DNA of 64,000 bases from Mucilaginibacter sp. SG564 (GTDB taxonomy: Bacteria > Bacteroidota > Bacteroidia > Sphingobacteriales > Sphingobacteriaceae): the NCBI RefSeq assembly GCF_013149275.1, contig NZ_JABGNA010000001.1, positions 496,001 through 560,000 on the forward strand, given 5' to 3'. The notes below the pieces were generated by a model. The model saw nothing but the letters and a program-made list of their open reading frames with translations, did not search any database and was not told where the DNA came from. This document shows, piece by piece, positions 1 to 8,349 of this stretch (positions are counted from its first letter, which is position 1; each line of letters opens with the position of its first letter). Made by a program: the position numbers and the translations under genes.

Positions 1-1
1 A

Positions 2-754
2 AAATTGCAGGATGCCGGCGAAATATCAGCTGTTTTTCCTAATGCTTCTAAAGTAAGCGCCTTAAAACCCGAGCGCTCGGTATCATATAGTGCTGGTTTT
101 ACATTTACACCTGTTGCCGCGTTCAAGATCGATGTGAACGGCTTTTATAACAACGTTCATAATTTCATCAATACCGATCAGGTGGCTTCCAAAAAAGGGG
201 GGCAGCAGGTATTCACCTATTTTAATATTGATAAGGCATTCCTCTCTGGTCTGGATGTAGGTATGAGCTGGTTGGCCGCCAAGGGCTTAACCATTGCGGC
301 AGGATACCAATTGCTCTATGCCAAAGATCGTGGCGTTGTTGATTCCATAAAGGCGGGCACGGGTAATTACGCTACGGTTTATAACCCTAATACGAGTGAA
401 GAGCGCCGCTCAAAAGTTTCTGATTACTTTGGGTTAACCAACCGTTCGCGCCATATGGCCAATATCAGGTTTAACTATGAATATGAGCCTAAAGGTATCA
501 CTGGCACGTTCTGGGTAAACTATCGTGGTAAGTATGGCTTTCAGGAATCAAACCGACCAAATGGCTTTTTAGATCCCTATGATACTTATGTGGCGAGCTT
601 TTTCCTTTTCAACGCATCGGTTCAAAAAACACTGCTCAACAAGCACATGGCCATACAGCTTACGGCCGATAACCTATTTAACTACCGGGATATGCTGATG
701 CCCGGGCAACCTGGCCGTATGATACTGGCCGGATTAAACTACCGGTTCTTTTAA
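2..754 (+). CDS. TonB-dependent receptor, C-terminal fragment
   Basis: The reading frame is open from the left edge, so this is the last ~250 residues of a longer protein whose start lies outside the window. The visible part alternates short amphipathic beta strands with polar loops and ends in an aromatic strand (GLNYRFF), as expected for the last strands of a 22-stranded TonB-dependent receptor barrel in the outer membrane. The phrase 'TADNLFNYRD' near the end is typical of these receptors. Two HmuY-type lipoproteins follow, the first after 12 bases, which suggests heme or a similar iron ligand as substrate. The plug domain and TonB box are not visible, so the substrate is inferred from context only. 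Confidence 0.85.
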   Translation, partial: KLQDAGEISAVFPNASKVSALKPERSVSYSAGFTFTPVAAFKIDVNGFYNNVHNFINTDQVASKKGGQQVFTYFNIDKAFLSGLDVGMSWLAAKGLTIAAGYQLLYAKDRGVVDSIKAGTGNYATVYNPNTSEERRSKVSDYFGLTNRSRHMANIRFNYEYEPKGITGTFWVNYRGKYGFQESNRPNGFLDPYDTYVASFFLFNASVQKTLLNKHMAIQLTADNLFNYRDMLMPGQPGRMILAGLNYRFF

Positions 755-766
755 CAGATAAGATAT

Positions 767-1432
767 ATGAAAATGACCAAATACAATTACTTGAAAACAC
801 TACTCATTACGGTTGCCTCGGCCTTATTGATCAGTTCATGTACTAAGGAACAAGTAAAACCTCAGCTACAGGATGGCAAAAGCACTGTAGTAAATGATTT
901 GCCCGGCGATGTTGGCAGCACGATCAGCAGCGGTTTCAAAACTTTTTATTTCAGTTTTACTACCAATGCTAAAATTGATAGCGGTCAGAAGAAAAGTTCG
1001 CAATGGGATATTTCTTTCGCACGGGAGTACAACTCCTATGTAGGTATAAATAACGGTACTAACGATGCCAGTTTAGGTTTTGGCGGAACAGGAAAAGGCA
1101 GCATGGTAGTGGTAAATAAAGCCTATGACCAGGTTACTGAAGCCCCATCAGATAATGTATTTACCTCCGCAGCAATAACTTCTGCAGGTTGGGATAGTGG
1201 TAATGGCAGCGGTTGGTATTTCTATGACCTGAAAACCCACCTGGCAGTGCCAGTTAAGAACCGTACTTATGTTTTACGTACTGCGGATGGTAGATATGCC
1301 AAACTTGAAATGGTGAGCATGTATAAAGGGGCGCCAGCTGTAGTAACCGATCTGAACTGGCCGGCGCCTTATTTCACCTTCAGGTATTTTGTACAGCAAG
1401 ATGGCAGCCGCAATCTATCAACCAAAGACTAA
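767..1432 (+). CDS. HmuY family lipoprotein
   Basis: A 221-residue lipoprotein with a short basic N-terminus, hydrophobic stretch and lipobox ending at Cys25 (LISSC). The body carries the HmuY pattern: 'WDISF', an 'NNGT' turn, a 'GWYFYD' segment, 'YVLRTADGRYAKLEMVS', then a C-terminal 'YFTFRYFVQQDGS'. HmuY of Porphyromonas gingivalis is a surface hemophore that captures heme and hands it to a TonB receptor. This gene starts 12 bases after a TonB receptor and is followed by a paralogue, so it is probably in the same operon. Heme ligands cannot be assigned from sequence alone, so heme binding is inferred from the family. Confidence 0.85.
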   Translation: MKMTKYNYLKTLLITVASALLISSCTKEQVKPQLQDGKSTVVNDLPGDVGSTISSGFKTFYFSFTTNAKIDSGQKKSSQWDISFAREYNSYVGINNGTNDASLGFGGTGKGSMVVVNKAYDQVTEAPSDNVFTSAAITSAGWDSGNGSGWYFYDLKTHLAVPVKNRTYVLRTADGRYAKLEMVSMYKGAPAVVTDLNWPAPYFTFRYFVQQDGSRNLSTKD

Positions 1433-1462
1433 TTGAATAATTACACCAACATACATATTATC

Positions 1463-2209
1463 ATGCGATCAATCACCCATAATCTCACTAAATGGCTTGG
1501 CGTGCTTACCATTGCCGGTATGCTTTTTAGTTCCTGTTCAAAAAGTAACAACCCTGAACCTGACCCAAAAACCGATACACCAGCTGCATCTGGTTCCGTA
1601 CCTTTTTATAAACTGCAAAGAGTTGAAAATTTTTCGGCTCCTACGGATGACAGCGCTCCTACAACGGCGCCTCCTGTTCTTTATTTCAGTCTTGAAAATA
1701 AAGTGCAAGCACCTGCCGACTATCAAAAAACGGCCCGCTGGGATCTATCTTTTTCCAATTTGTATAACAGTTTTATTGGTGCCAATAATGGTAAAGATGC
1801 AACAAACCCGGGCTACACAGCCAATGGAGTAGGTGGTATACTCATCTTAAAACAAGCATTTGAAACGGTTACTGATGTTCCGGCTGATAAGGATTTTTCA
1901 ACCTCCAAAACTTTTGGTACAGATGACCAGGGAGCCTTTGGCGAGGGAACCGGCTGGTATCTGTATGATTTTGGCGGAAACATCAGGGGCGATGGCAGCT
2001 ATAATAAACAGCATGTGGCTTACGCGATGCCTGAGTCGCGCACATTGGTAGTGCGTACCGCAACGGGTAATTATGCCAAGATCAAAATGATCAGCTGTTA
2101 TAAAGATGTGCTTACTGCTGATAAATGGTTTCGCGATACACCGCACATGTATTTCACATTTGAGTATGTGATCGTCCCGAAAGGCAGCACCAAGTTTGAA
2201 ATTAAATAA
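1463..2209 (+). CDS. HmuY family lipoprotein, second copy
   Basis: A 248-residue lipoprotein. The ATG at 1463 is preferred to an upstream in-frame TTG at 1433 because it directly precedes a clean lipoprotein signal (MRSITHNLTKWLGVLTIAG, lipobox LFSSC). The fold signature matches the preceding gene: 'RWDLSFSNLYNSFIGANNG', 'GTGWYLYDFGG', 'LVVRTATGNYAKIKMISCY' and 'YFTFEYV'. It has a Pro/Thr-rich linker after the lipidated Cys and a longer insert before the conserved 'WDLSF'. The two tandem HmuY proteins have diverged considerably, so they may bind different porphyrins or work in sequence. Outer-membrane, surface-facing location is inferred. Confidence 0.83.
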   Translation: MRSITHNLTKWLGVLTIAGMLFSSCSKSNNPEPDPKTDTPAASGSVPFYKLQRVENFSAPTDDSAPTTAPPVLYFSLENKVQAPADYQKTARWDLSFSNLYNSFIGANNGKDATNPGYTANGVGGILILKQAFETVTDVPADKDFSTSKTFGTDDQGAFGEGTGWYLYDFGGNIRGDGSYNKQHVAYAMPESRTLVVRTATGNYAKIKMISCYKDVLTADKWFRDTPHMYFTFEYVIVPKGSTKFEIK

Positions 2210-2230
2210 TACTTACACCTGCATATCCCG

Positions 2231-3187
2231 ATGAAATTAAAACTAATACCCTTTTTAATAGCCATTTTGATAACAACTGTTTTCGCTTCATGCAAAAAAA
2301 CTGTTGAACTGCCTGCACAGCCCCAAAACAAGATCACAGAATATAAGGTAGTTAACCTTACTGATACGGTTATTTATGGCGCTATTGATCAAATTGATAA
2401 ATCTATCACGGTATATGTACCGTTTTATCTTAACCTCACGGTTATTGATCCTGCTATATCAGTATCGCAAGGAGCAAGTATTGTAGGAAAAGTTGAACCG
2501 ATACCTATTAGCGCACAAGACGTTAAATATACGGTTAAGGCAGCCGATGGCAGCACCAATATATATACACTTAAAATAGTACAGCAAAATACACCATCAT
2601 TAACAGTTGACTGGAGTGCTAACGCTACCCTGGAAGTGTCGCCTTTATTACAACTGCCCCCGATTATTGGTGATTTTCAAAGCAGGAACGGCTCTTTGGT
2701 GCAGGTTCAAATGACCAATCAAAAAAGCAATAAGGTGGTTACGTTCCCTACGGGGTCTGCTTTTTCCCTTAGCCCTTCAGATAACCTGTATGTATTAAAC
2801 GGGGTAATATTACCCGCTGATATTGACACCGGATCATACAAGGTTAAGGTTACTTATCTTGGGCATACGTCCGAAATAACACGCCCTATTCATGTTTTTT
2901 TTCAACAGCCCAATCTGCTGATACCATCACGTGAAGTAAAGCAGGGAGGCACAATCAGTTTTACCTCATTTAATACTGTATTTGTTGGTTTTAAAGCGGC
3001 TTCGGTAACGGTTAATGGTAAAACTTATGATCTGCCTATACAAAGCTACACTTATACCGACATGACGCTGAAGATACCTGATGATTTTCCGGTAGGGGTT
3101 TATTATTACACGGCCCAATACAGTTTTCAATTTGATGGCTGGGATGCGGTCAAAAAAATCGGGGCGTTAACGGTAACGGCCAAATAA
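2231..3187 (+). CDS. DUF5018-like surface lipoprotein
   Basis: A 318-residue lipoprotein (signal MKLKLIPFLIAILITTVFASC). Residues ~35-120 look like a DUF5018-type immunoglobulin-like domain: 'KITEYKVVNL', 'IDKSITVYVPFYLNL', 'DPAISVSQGASI', then 'VKYTVKAADGSTNIYTLKIV'. Residues ~120-318 contain two more beta-sandwich repeats with 'ADIDTGSYKVKVTYLGHTS' and 'DDFPVGVYYYTAQYSF', resembling IPT/TIG folds. The gene is 21 bases after the second HmuY gene and is paralogous to the lipoprotein at 3972-4907. It is probably a surface accessory to the receptor; its ligand is unknown. Confidence 0.7.
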   Translation: MKLKLIPFLIAILITTVFASCKKTVELPAQPQNKITEYKVVNLTDTVIYGAIDQIDKSITVYVPFYLNLTVIDPAISVSQGASIVGKVEPIPISAQDVKYTVKAADGSTNIYTLKIVQQNTPSLTVDWSANATLEVSPLLQLPPIIGDFQSRNGSLVQVQMTNQKSNKVVTFPTGSAFSLSPSDNLYVLNGVILPADIDTGSYKVKVTYLGHTSEITRPIHVFFQQPNLLIPSREVKQGGTISFTSFNTVFVGFKAASVTVNGKTYDLPIQSYTYTDMTLKIPDDFPVGVYYYTAQYSFQFDGWDAVKKIGALTVTAK

Positions 3188-3268
3188 CACATGGTTATCC
3201 CACCTGCGTACGAAGGTGATTAACATATATTAATTCAATTCATTTATTAAAATTCAATCTTATTCATC

Positions 3269-3898
3269 ATGAAAAACAATTTTCTAGGCGTTTTAAAATC
3301 TGGCGTAGCTGTTGTTGCTATCGCGGTTCTGGCAGTTTCCTGCTCTAAAGACAAAGGCGTTGCCCCTGCAAACAATGATGCTTCGGCAAATTCAAAATTA
3401 TCTGTTAACGCGGTGCCAACCAGCAATACTTATACAGTAACCGGCACTTATGCCAACCCGGCACAAGGCCCGGCCGGTTATGGTACTATTTATGTAGATC
3501 TGGCTACTGGTGCTCAAAGCACAAGCAGTTTTACCGCTGCCGACGTGCTTTTTACAAGTACCAATAACTCGGTTATACAAACCATTTCAGGCTCTACTTT
3601 AAAGTATTTGTATGCTCCAACTAAAACATTTGCCTCATTGAAAATTTCTGATTTTGCTGGCATTACCGCAGTCGCAAGCATCGGCAGAAACACTTCAACC
3701 GATCCAAATGCTCCTAATGGCTGGTACAACTATGTTCAGCCAGGTGGTGTAACAGCTATCGCTAGCTTTTACATCCTGGTTACTCCCGCGTCTGGCAGCC
3801 CATATGCCCTACAAGTTACCGGAGCTACCGGTGATGGTACAACTACCAGCAACAGAGGTGTATACACTATTAAAACCGGTGTAATTAATAACAACTAA
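3269..3898 (+). CDS. Lipoprotein, possibly a divergent HmuY-like protein
   Basis: A 209-residue lipoprotein with lipobox VLAVSC and a Ser/Asn-rich linker. The rest is small-residue-rich beta sequence. A 'NGWYNYVQPGG' segment followed by a strand reading 'ASFYILVTPASGSPYALQVTG' echoes the HmuY 'GWYxYD...YVIRT' pattern, but the conserved 'WDIxF' motif and the final 'YFTFxY' strand are missing. I therefore call it HmuY-like only tentatively; it could be a separate Bacteroidota surface lipoprotein family. It lies within the run of lipoproteins and is followed by a hairpin, which may lower expression of the next gene. Confidence 0.6.
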   Translation: MKNNFLGVLKSGVAVVAIAVLAVSCSKDKGVAPANNDASANSKLSVNAVPTSNTYTVTGTYANPAQGPAGYGTIYVDLATGAQSTSSFTAADVLFTSTNNSVIQTISGSTLKYLYAPTKTFASLKISDFAGITAVASIGRNTSTDPNAPNGWYNYVQPGGVTAIASFYILVTPASGSPYALQVTGATGDGTTTSNRGVYTIKTGVINNN

Positions 3899-3909
3899 TT
3901 AAATATCGG

Positions 3910-3940
3910 GGCAAGCCGGTTATCCGGCTTGCCTCTTTAC
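3910..3940 (+). terminator. Hairpin between lipoprotein genes
   Basis: A perfect 10-base-pair stem (GGCAAGCCGG / CCGGCTTGCC) with a 4-base loop starts 11 bases after the stop codon at 3898. The tail is only TCTTTAC, so this is a weak or partial terminator, or a stabilising 3' hairpin inside the operon. Confidence 0.6.
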
Positions 3941-3971
3941 AATTTACCCTAATAAAATAAATATTCGAATA

Positions 3972-4907
3972 ATGATCTACTTTAAATCAGGAAGACTATG
4001 TTTCTTGCTATCGTTACTTGCGGCTGTTTTTGTTATATCCTCCTGTAAAAAGGAGTACGTTGAATATCCTTATAACGATATTGAGCGTTTTACCATAAAA
4101 GATGCAAATGGTACAGAAATAAAAGCAAGTATTGAAGGATCAGATATTATAGTTTATTATCCTCCTTTTATGGCTGTCCCTGATTTTATCAATCCGCAGA
4201 TCACTGTTTCTGAAAGGGCGGTTATTGAGCCGGCCTCTGGTGCGCAGGTTGCCTTTAAAACGGGGGTGACTTTTAAAGTAAAGGCACAGGACGGTAGCGT
4301 TAAAACCTACAGGCTTAAACCTGCAATAAATCAGCCCAATCCTGCTTTTGAGGTTGGGGATTCACGTTTAGGAGATGTGCTTGTTTTATTCGGCGAATAC
4401 ATGGTGCCCGATACCAGTCGTACAAAATTATATATTGTTGATAAAAACAATAAAGAGACCCAATTGCCGGGTTCTTCCTTTACGGAATTTACGGCATCAC
4501 GGCTCATAGCTAATATTCCGATATCAATTGATACCGGTTCATACCGGGTTAAGCTTAAAACAGGTAGCCTGATCCAGTTAAAAGGGCCAATCCATATAGC
4601 CCCACCTGATTTATCATTGGTGGTGCCTGCAACAATTACTACGGTTAAACGTGGTGGAACCCTTTCCATTACAAGTGATAATGGTTCATTAAAATATTAC
4701 AAGCAAATATTTGTCAGGGCGACTATGTCCATTGATATTTTCACCGAAAAACCGGTAAATATAGTTAGCATAACCAACGACGAAATAAAATTACAAGTAC
4801 CGGTTGATTTCCCATTGATCAAGATCGAAAACATTTATCTGTATGATAAAAATGATACGCTATATGGTATAGACAGATCTGGCAATGGAATACAAGTAAC
4901 AGAATAA
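3972..4907 (+). CDS. DUF5018-like surface lipoprotein, second copy
   Basis: A 311-residue lipoprotein (hydrophobic signal, lipobox VISSC). It has the same architecture as the protein at 2231-3187: an N-terminal Ig-like domain ('DIERFTIKDANGTEIKASI', 'DGSVKTYRLKP'), then beta-sandwich segments including 'SIDTGSYRVKLKTGS' and 'VPVDFPLIKIENIYLYD'. The shared 'DTGSYxVK' segments mark the two as paralogues from an old duplication. It is the last structural gene before the regulator. A role beside the TonB receptor, perhaps in ligand capture, is inferred from position. Confidence 0.7.
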   Translation: MIYFKSGRLCFLLSLLAAVFVISSCKKEYVEYPYNDIERFTIKDANGTEIKASIEGSDIIVYYPPFMAVPDFINPQITVSERAVIEPASGAQVAFKTGVTFKVKAQDGSVKTYRLKPAINQPNPAFEVGDSRLGDVLVLFGEYMVPDTSRTKLYIVDKNNKETQLPGSSFTEFTASRLIANIPISIDTGSYRVKLKTGSLIQLKGPIHIAPPDLSLVVPATITTVKRGGTLSITSDNGSLKYYKQIFVRATMSIDIFTEKPVNIVSITNDEIKLQVPVDFPLIKIENIYLYDKNDTLYGIDRSGNGIQVTE

Positions 4908-4937
4908 CACAAACACCTACATATATCTATGAAAACA

Positions 4938-4965
4938 TAGCCTGCATCTTTTGGGATGCGGGCTA
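4938..4965 (+). terminator. Hairpin at the end of the lipoprotein operon
   Basis: TAGCCTGCATC pairs with GATGCGGGCTA (11 pairs, one G-U) around a 6-base loop. There is no clear U run after it. It sits 30 bases after the last lipoprotein and 17 bases before the regulator's start, so it may end the operon or limit read-through into the araC-type gene. Confidence 0.5.
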
Positions 4966-4982
4966 TAAAGTTAAAGTACCAT

Positions 4983-5969
4983 ATGCATATCAAATCAAAA
5001 ATAGAAGGTTTTGAAGACTGGCTTTTTATAGAAGAACTGCCTGACAACTATAACGTGCAAACGCCATTGGCCGAAAAAAGCATGACCATTAAGCGCCCGC
5101 CGGTTAAGCAGTTCTCAAATCATATGATCAGCTCGGGTGGTTTGTTTCTGATGAATGTGCAGATGCAGTTTAATGAGCCTGCCAGTATCCTTTTTGAGAT
5201 AGAAGGTGAAACTGTAACCTCGCAGTTTATATTTTATGAGCAAAAGCAAGCTTTGGACGATAAACAGCGCACCAAAAAAATGCGGGGAGGAGCAAGGCAT
5301 AATATTCGTTATATCCCCTCCCTGTCGGGCAGATATGAGTTGTTGCCCGATGTGGTGTACAATTACTTCCTGGTAGTACTGTCGAAAGAATATTATTTTC
5401 ATTTGATCAACCAAGATTCTTTGCTGCATGCCGATTTTGTACAGGAAATTAAGAATGGAAAATTCACTTCTATATCCGCCCAGGATTTGCTGGTATCGCA
5501 CGAAATGAGACAAACCATCAATGATATTGTAGAATGCAAAAGAGCCGGTGAACTGAAACGGTTGCATACCGAATCGAAAATATTGGAACTGCTGATGCTT
5601 CAGATGGAACAATTGCAGAACGATCAGCATGATGAAGTGCGCAAGTATTCCAACCTTGAGCAGGAAAAGATAGAGCAGGCCCGTGATATTTTGGACCAGG
5701 ATTTTGCCAACCCGCCCGTATTGCCGGTTTTATCGCGTATGGTATCCCTCAATGAGTTTAAATTGAAGCGTGGTTTTAAGGCATACTTTGGTACAACTAT
5801 TTATGGCTACGTAACCAGGTTAAAAATGGAGCGTGCCCGGCACTTGCTTGTTGATCAGAAAATGACCATCAGGGAAGTGACCTACGAGGTTGGTTTTAAG
5901 CACCAGTCTCATCTGTCCGAAGCTTTTAAAAAGTATTTTGGGATATTGCCTAGTGAGATCAGAAGCTAA
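4983..5969 (+). CDS. AraC family transcriptional regulator
   Basis: A 328-residue cytoplasmic regulator. The ATG at 4983 is chosen because the in-frame ATG at 4956 lies inside the preceding hairpin. Residues ~1-210 form a sensor region with no recognised motif. The last ~100 residues are a double helix-turn-helix of AraC type: 'PVLSRMVSLNEFKLKRGFKA', 'GTTIYGYVTRLKMERARHLL', 'MTIREVTYEVGFKHQSHLSE' and 'FKKYFGILPSEIRS'. This arrangement resembles PchR-type regulators, which sense iron-siderophore complexes and switch on the adjacent TonB receptor. Control of the upstream heme/iron genes is inferred from adjacency. Confidence 0.85.
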   Translation: MHIKSKIEGFEDWLFIEELPDNYNVQTPLAEKSMTIKRPPVKQFSNHMISSGGLFLMNVQMQFNEPASILFEIEGETVTSQFIFYEQKQALDDKQRTKKMRGGARHNIRYIPSLSGRYELLPDVVYNYFLVVLSKEYYFHLINQDSLLHADFVQEIKNGKFTSISAQDLLVSHEMRQTINDIVECKRAGELKRLHTESKILELLMLQMEQLQNDQHDEVRKYSNLEQEKIEQARDILDQDFANPPVLPVLSRMVSLNEFKLKRGFKAYFGTTIYGYVTRLKMERARHLLVDQKMTIREVTYEVGFKHQSHLSEAFKKYFGILPSEIRS

Positions 5970-6005
5970 AAACTCAGTGTACTCTGCTCAAAAGCAGGGC
6001 AATGA

Positions 6006-6400
6006 TCACCGCGATGAAACCGTTGATAGTTTTGTATAAGAAACACGAAGGTATCTTAACGCCTGGGTTATCTGGTTTTCAACCGTACGTTTAGAAATGT
6101 TGAGTTTACCCTCTATCTCGTCATTACTTAAATTTTGTACCCGGCTTAACCAGAATATCTCCTGGCAACGGCGGGGTAATCTTTTAATAGCTGCGCCAGT
6201 TCTGTCTCAAATGATTCGTAACCCAGTTTGCTGTCGGCGGTGTTGTATACCACCATTTCTTCCATTTCTGCAAACTGCTCCATGTATTCCACACAATTAA
6301 TTCGTGCAGCTTTCAGATGTTTAAATACGTGGTAACGGGCGGTTACATGTATATAGTTTTGAAAGTTGTTTATTTTAAGGTGTTTAACACACTCTACCAT
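6006..6400 (-). pseudogene. Broken ECF sigma factor remnant
   Basis: Read on the minus strand, 6400 to about 6186 encodes the end of sigma region 2 and the linker ('NNFQNYIHVTARYHVFKHLK' ... 'ESFETELAQLLK'). The frame then runs into TAA at 6146-6148. A different frame takes over at an AAAA run (6182-6185) and gives a textbook region 4: 'RLPRRCQEIFWLSRVQNLS', 'NDEIEGKLNISKRTVENQIT', 'QALRYLR', ending at the TGA at 6006-6008. One extra base in the A run would join the two. The start of region 2 is also missing: a stop codon lies just upstream of the ATG at 6400. The gene therefore appears both 5'-truncated and frameshifted. Confidence 0.75.
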
Positions 6401-6595
6401 TTATAGCCAGTTAAACTTTCATAAAGTATTTGGTAAGCATGATTTGACCATTTTGGGTGGTGTGCAGCAGGAAGTAGATAATCAGAGTTATGAGTAACAT
6501 ACCTGTCGAGAAGATGAATTTATAAAGAAACATGTTGCTGCGCCATATTGCCGAGCCTATAGTTATCTGCTGCAGTTTTAGCTTTGGTTTCGCTG

Positions 6596-7894
6596 TTATT
6601 TGTTTATAAATTCAAATATTGAATTGAAAAATTCCTGAGGTTGTTTTTGCCATTGCCAATAAGTATATGGCCAATTCCAATCTGTACCATTCAGCTCTCC
6701 CTTTGTTATCATGTCGTGCCCGCAATTTTTTACGATAACAATTTTATAATCCACGCCTGCATTTTTCAGGTAGGTTTCCATTTTAATTTTGTTTTCGGCT
6801 GGGGGCACTAATACATCTTTTTCCCCAAGAATACTTAACACAGGACATTTTATGTTATTTAAAGCTTCTTTAGGGTCATACCTATTTTTTCTCCACCACA
6901 ATATGTCGTTCCCTATTTGTGATTGAGGTATATCAAGATTATCTATCCATTTTTTATCTTTTATTTTCGAGGCATAAGCTTTAAGCGCTTCCCAATCTTT
7001 TGTATGATTACTCTGAATATATTTGAAAAAAAGTCCCGAATAATGAAGTGCAGAATCAATAGAATGTTTTGAATAACCTTCATCAGTCAACGTATATTGA
7101 ACACGATTAACATCTTGCTCATAAAGAGAAACAGCGGGACCTACTATTAAAATTGCGAAGCCACAGTTTGAGACTTTATTGGCTGCAAGCGGTGTAATCC
7201 ATCCTCCCTGGCTTGCGCCAATAAAGCCTATTTTGGTATAATTCAAATCTTTTCTTTCTTTTATATAATTGAACGCGGAAACAGCATCGTCTGCCAGAAC
7301 ATTGAAATCTGCTGATGAAAAATTACCTGTTGATTTACCTGTCCCACGTTTATCATAAAGTAAAACTCCTATACCCTTGCTTGCCAGACTATAAGCTAAT
7401 GAATGATACCAAGGTGTGTTCCTGTCTTCCCATCCGGATCGATGTACTAAAATCACATAAGGAATAGGTTTCTCTGATTTTTTGGGTTTAAACAAAACTC
7501 CTGCAAGGGAAACATCTGCATTAGAAAATTTAATTTCCTCTTCTGAAAAGCTCTTTTTTTTCGCCGCCGTTTTTTTCAGGTGAATCCGGATTTTAGGATT
7601 CATATCCTTGCTTATACCTGTTAAATCTCCTGTTTTAGAGTCTAAAAAACAGGAGAAATCGCCATAGAATATTTTTAAATTCAAAGTGTCCTTTCTCAAA
7701 GCTATTTTTTCTGTAGTCACATCCCAATAACCAATTTCAGGAATGTCGTAAGTTGTTTTATCTATAGCAAAATCAAAGGAGATTAATTGAACAGATCCAT
7801 CTCTTGTCAGGGCACCTTCGTAATGTCCTTGTGGTGTTTGGCTGTGCGCGATTTGTGCTATTACAATCAAAATAGCTGTATACATGGTTTTCAT
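6596..7894 (-). CDS. Secreted alpha/beta hydrolase
   Basis: A 432-residue protein with a Sec signal peptide (MKTMYTAILIVIAQIAHSQ). Residues ~20-120 form a small beta-rich N-terminal domain. Residues ~135-432 are an alpha/beta hydrolase of the dienelactone hydrolase/prolyl-oligopeptidase type. The nucleophile elbow is GASQGG (Ser228), the acid is probably in 'GEKDVLVPPAENK', and the His in 'VKNCGHDMI'. An 'LVHRSGWEDR' segment occupies the oxyanion position. The substrate is not predictable; carboxylesterase or acyl-peptidase activity is likely. The gene stands alone, followed downstream only by the broken sigma gene. Confidence 0.82.
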   Translation of the reverse strand: MKTMYTAILIVIAQIAHSQTPQGHYEGALTRDGSVQLISFDFAIDKTTYDIPEIGYWDVTTEKIALRKDTLNLKIFYGDFSCFLDSKTGDLTGISKDMNPKIRIHLKKTAAKKKSFSEEEIKFSNADVSLAGVLFKPKKSEKPIPYVILVHRSGWEDRNTPWYHSLAYSLASKGIGVLLYDKRGTGKSTGNFSSADFNVLADDAVSAFNYIKERKDLNYTKIGFIGASQGGWITPLAANKVSNCGFAILIVGPAVSLYEQDVNRVQYTLTDEGYSKHSIDSALHYSGLFFKYIQSNHTKDWEALKAYASKIKDKKWIDNLDIPQSQIGNDILWWRKNRYDPKEALNNIKCPVLSILGEKDVLVPPAENKIKMETYLKNAGVDYKIVIVKNCGHDMITKGELNGTDWNWPYTYWQWQKQPQEFFNSIFEFINK

Positions 7895-8349
7895 TATTGT
7901 AAGGTTTATATGTTTGTACGTGTTACTTATTTATATGCTTCCAATAATAATTTGAGGCATAGGCAAATTGCAGCAACAAATAAATATTTCATCTTTTTGG
8001 CTTCTTTTAAATGTATTTTAACATACAAACGTTGCAAGAGTGTCAAAATAAACTTTACTCTTCGTCATCACAGTTTCTAATAGGATGGTCTGATTTAACT
8101 ATTTATCACAATTAGCTAAAAGCGATATTCCAGGTTTAGCGTTTAATTCGAGTTATGTATTTTTAGAGGAAACCTTATATTGATTGATAATGCGCCATTA
8201 TTTAAGGGCGCATTATTTTTTACCAATTGGGGAATAATATACACGCTTTTAAAACTATTCCTATTGGTTGTATGATGTGTCATATAGGTCATTGGAGATA
8301 GCTTTTGGGTGGTCTGAATTTTGTCTTGATCAGCTATACTCTGAAACCT
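7895..8349. other. Intergenic gap between divergent genes
   Basis: This 455-base gap separates the minus-strand hydrolase from the plus-strand response regulator. It is AT-rich and holds no convincing gene. It contains a plus-strand terminator-like hairpin at 8188-8220 that does not belong to any recognised plus-strand gene. No full TTTG/TAnnTTTG promoter pair was found. Confidence 0.6.
8188..8220 (+). terminator. Orphan Rho-independent terminator
   Basis: TAATGCGCC pairs perfectly with GGCGCATTA across a 10-base loop and is followed at once by TTTTT, the standard intrinsic terminator layout for plus-strand transcription. The nearest upstream gene is on the other strand, so it either ends a short unannotated transcript from 7895-8190 or attenuates transcription towards the response regulator at 8350. 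Confidence 0.6.

Noticed and set aside
5115-5630. A 171-residue minus-strand open frame
   Set aside because: It is antisense to the well-supported AraC regulator and has no recognisable domain.
6411-6533. A 40-residue minus-strand frame with one hydrophobic segment between the hydrolase and the broken sigma gene
   Set aside because: It lies in decayed sequence, has no clear ribosome site or homologue, and its frame runs back into the hydrolase end in a different phase.
7787-8080. A 97-residue plus-strand frame before the orphan terminator
   Set aside because: It begins inside the hydrolase gene on the other strand, is Cys/His/Phe rich with no domain, and ends over 100 bases before the terminator.
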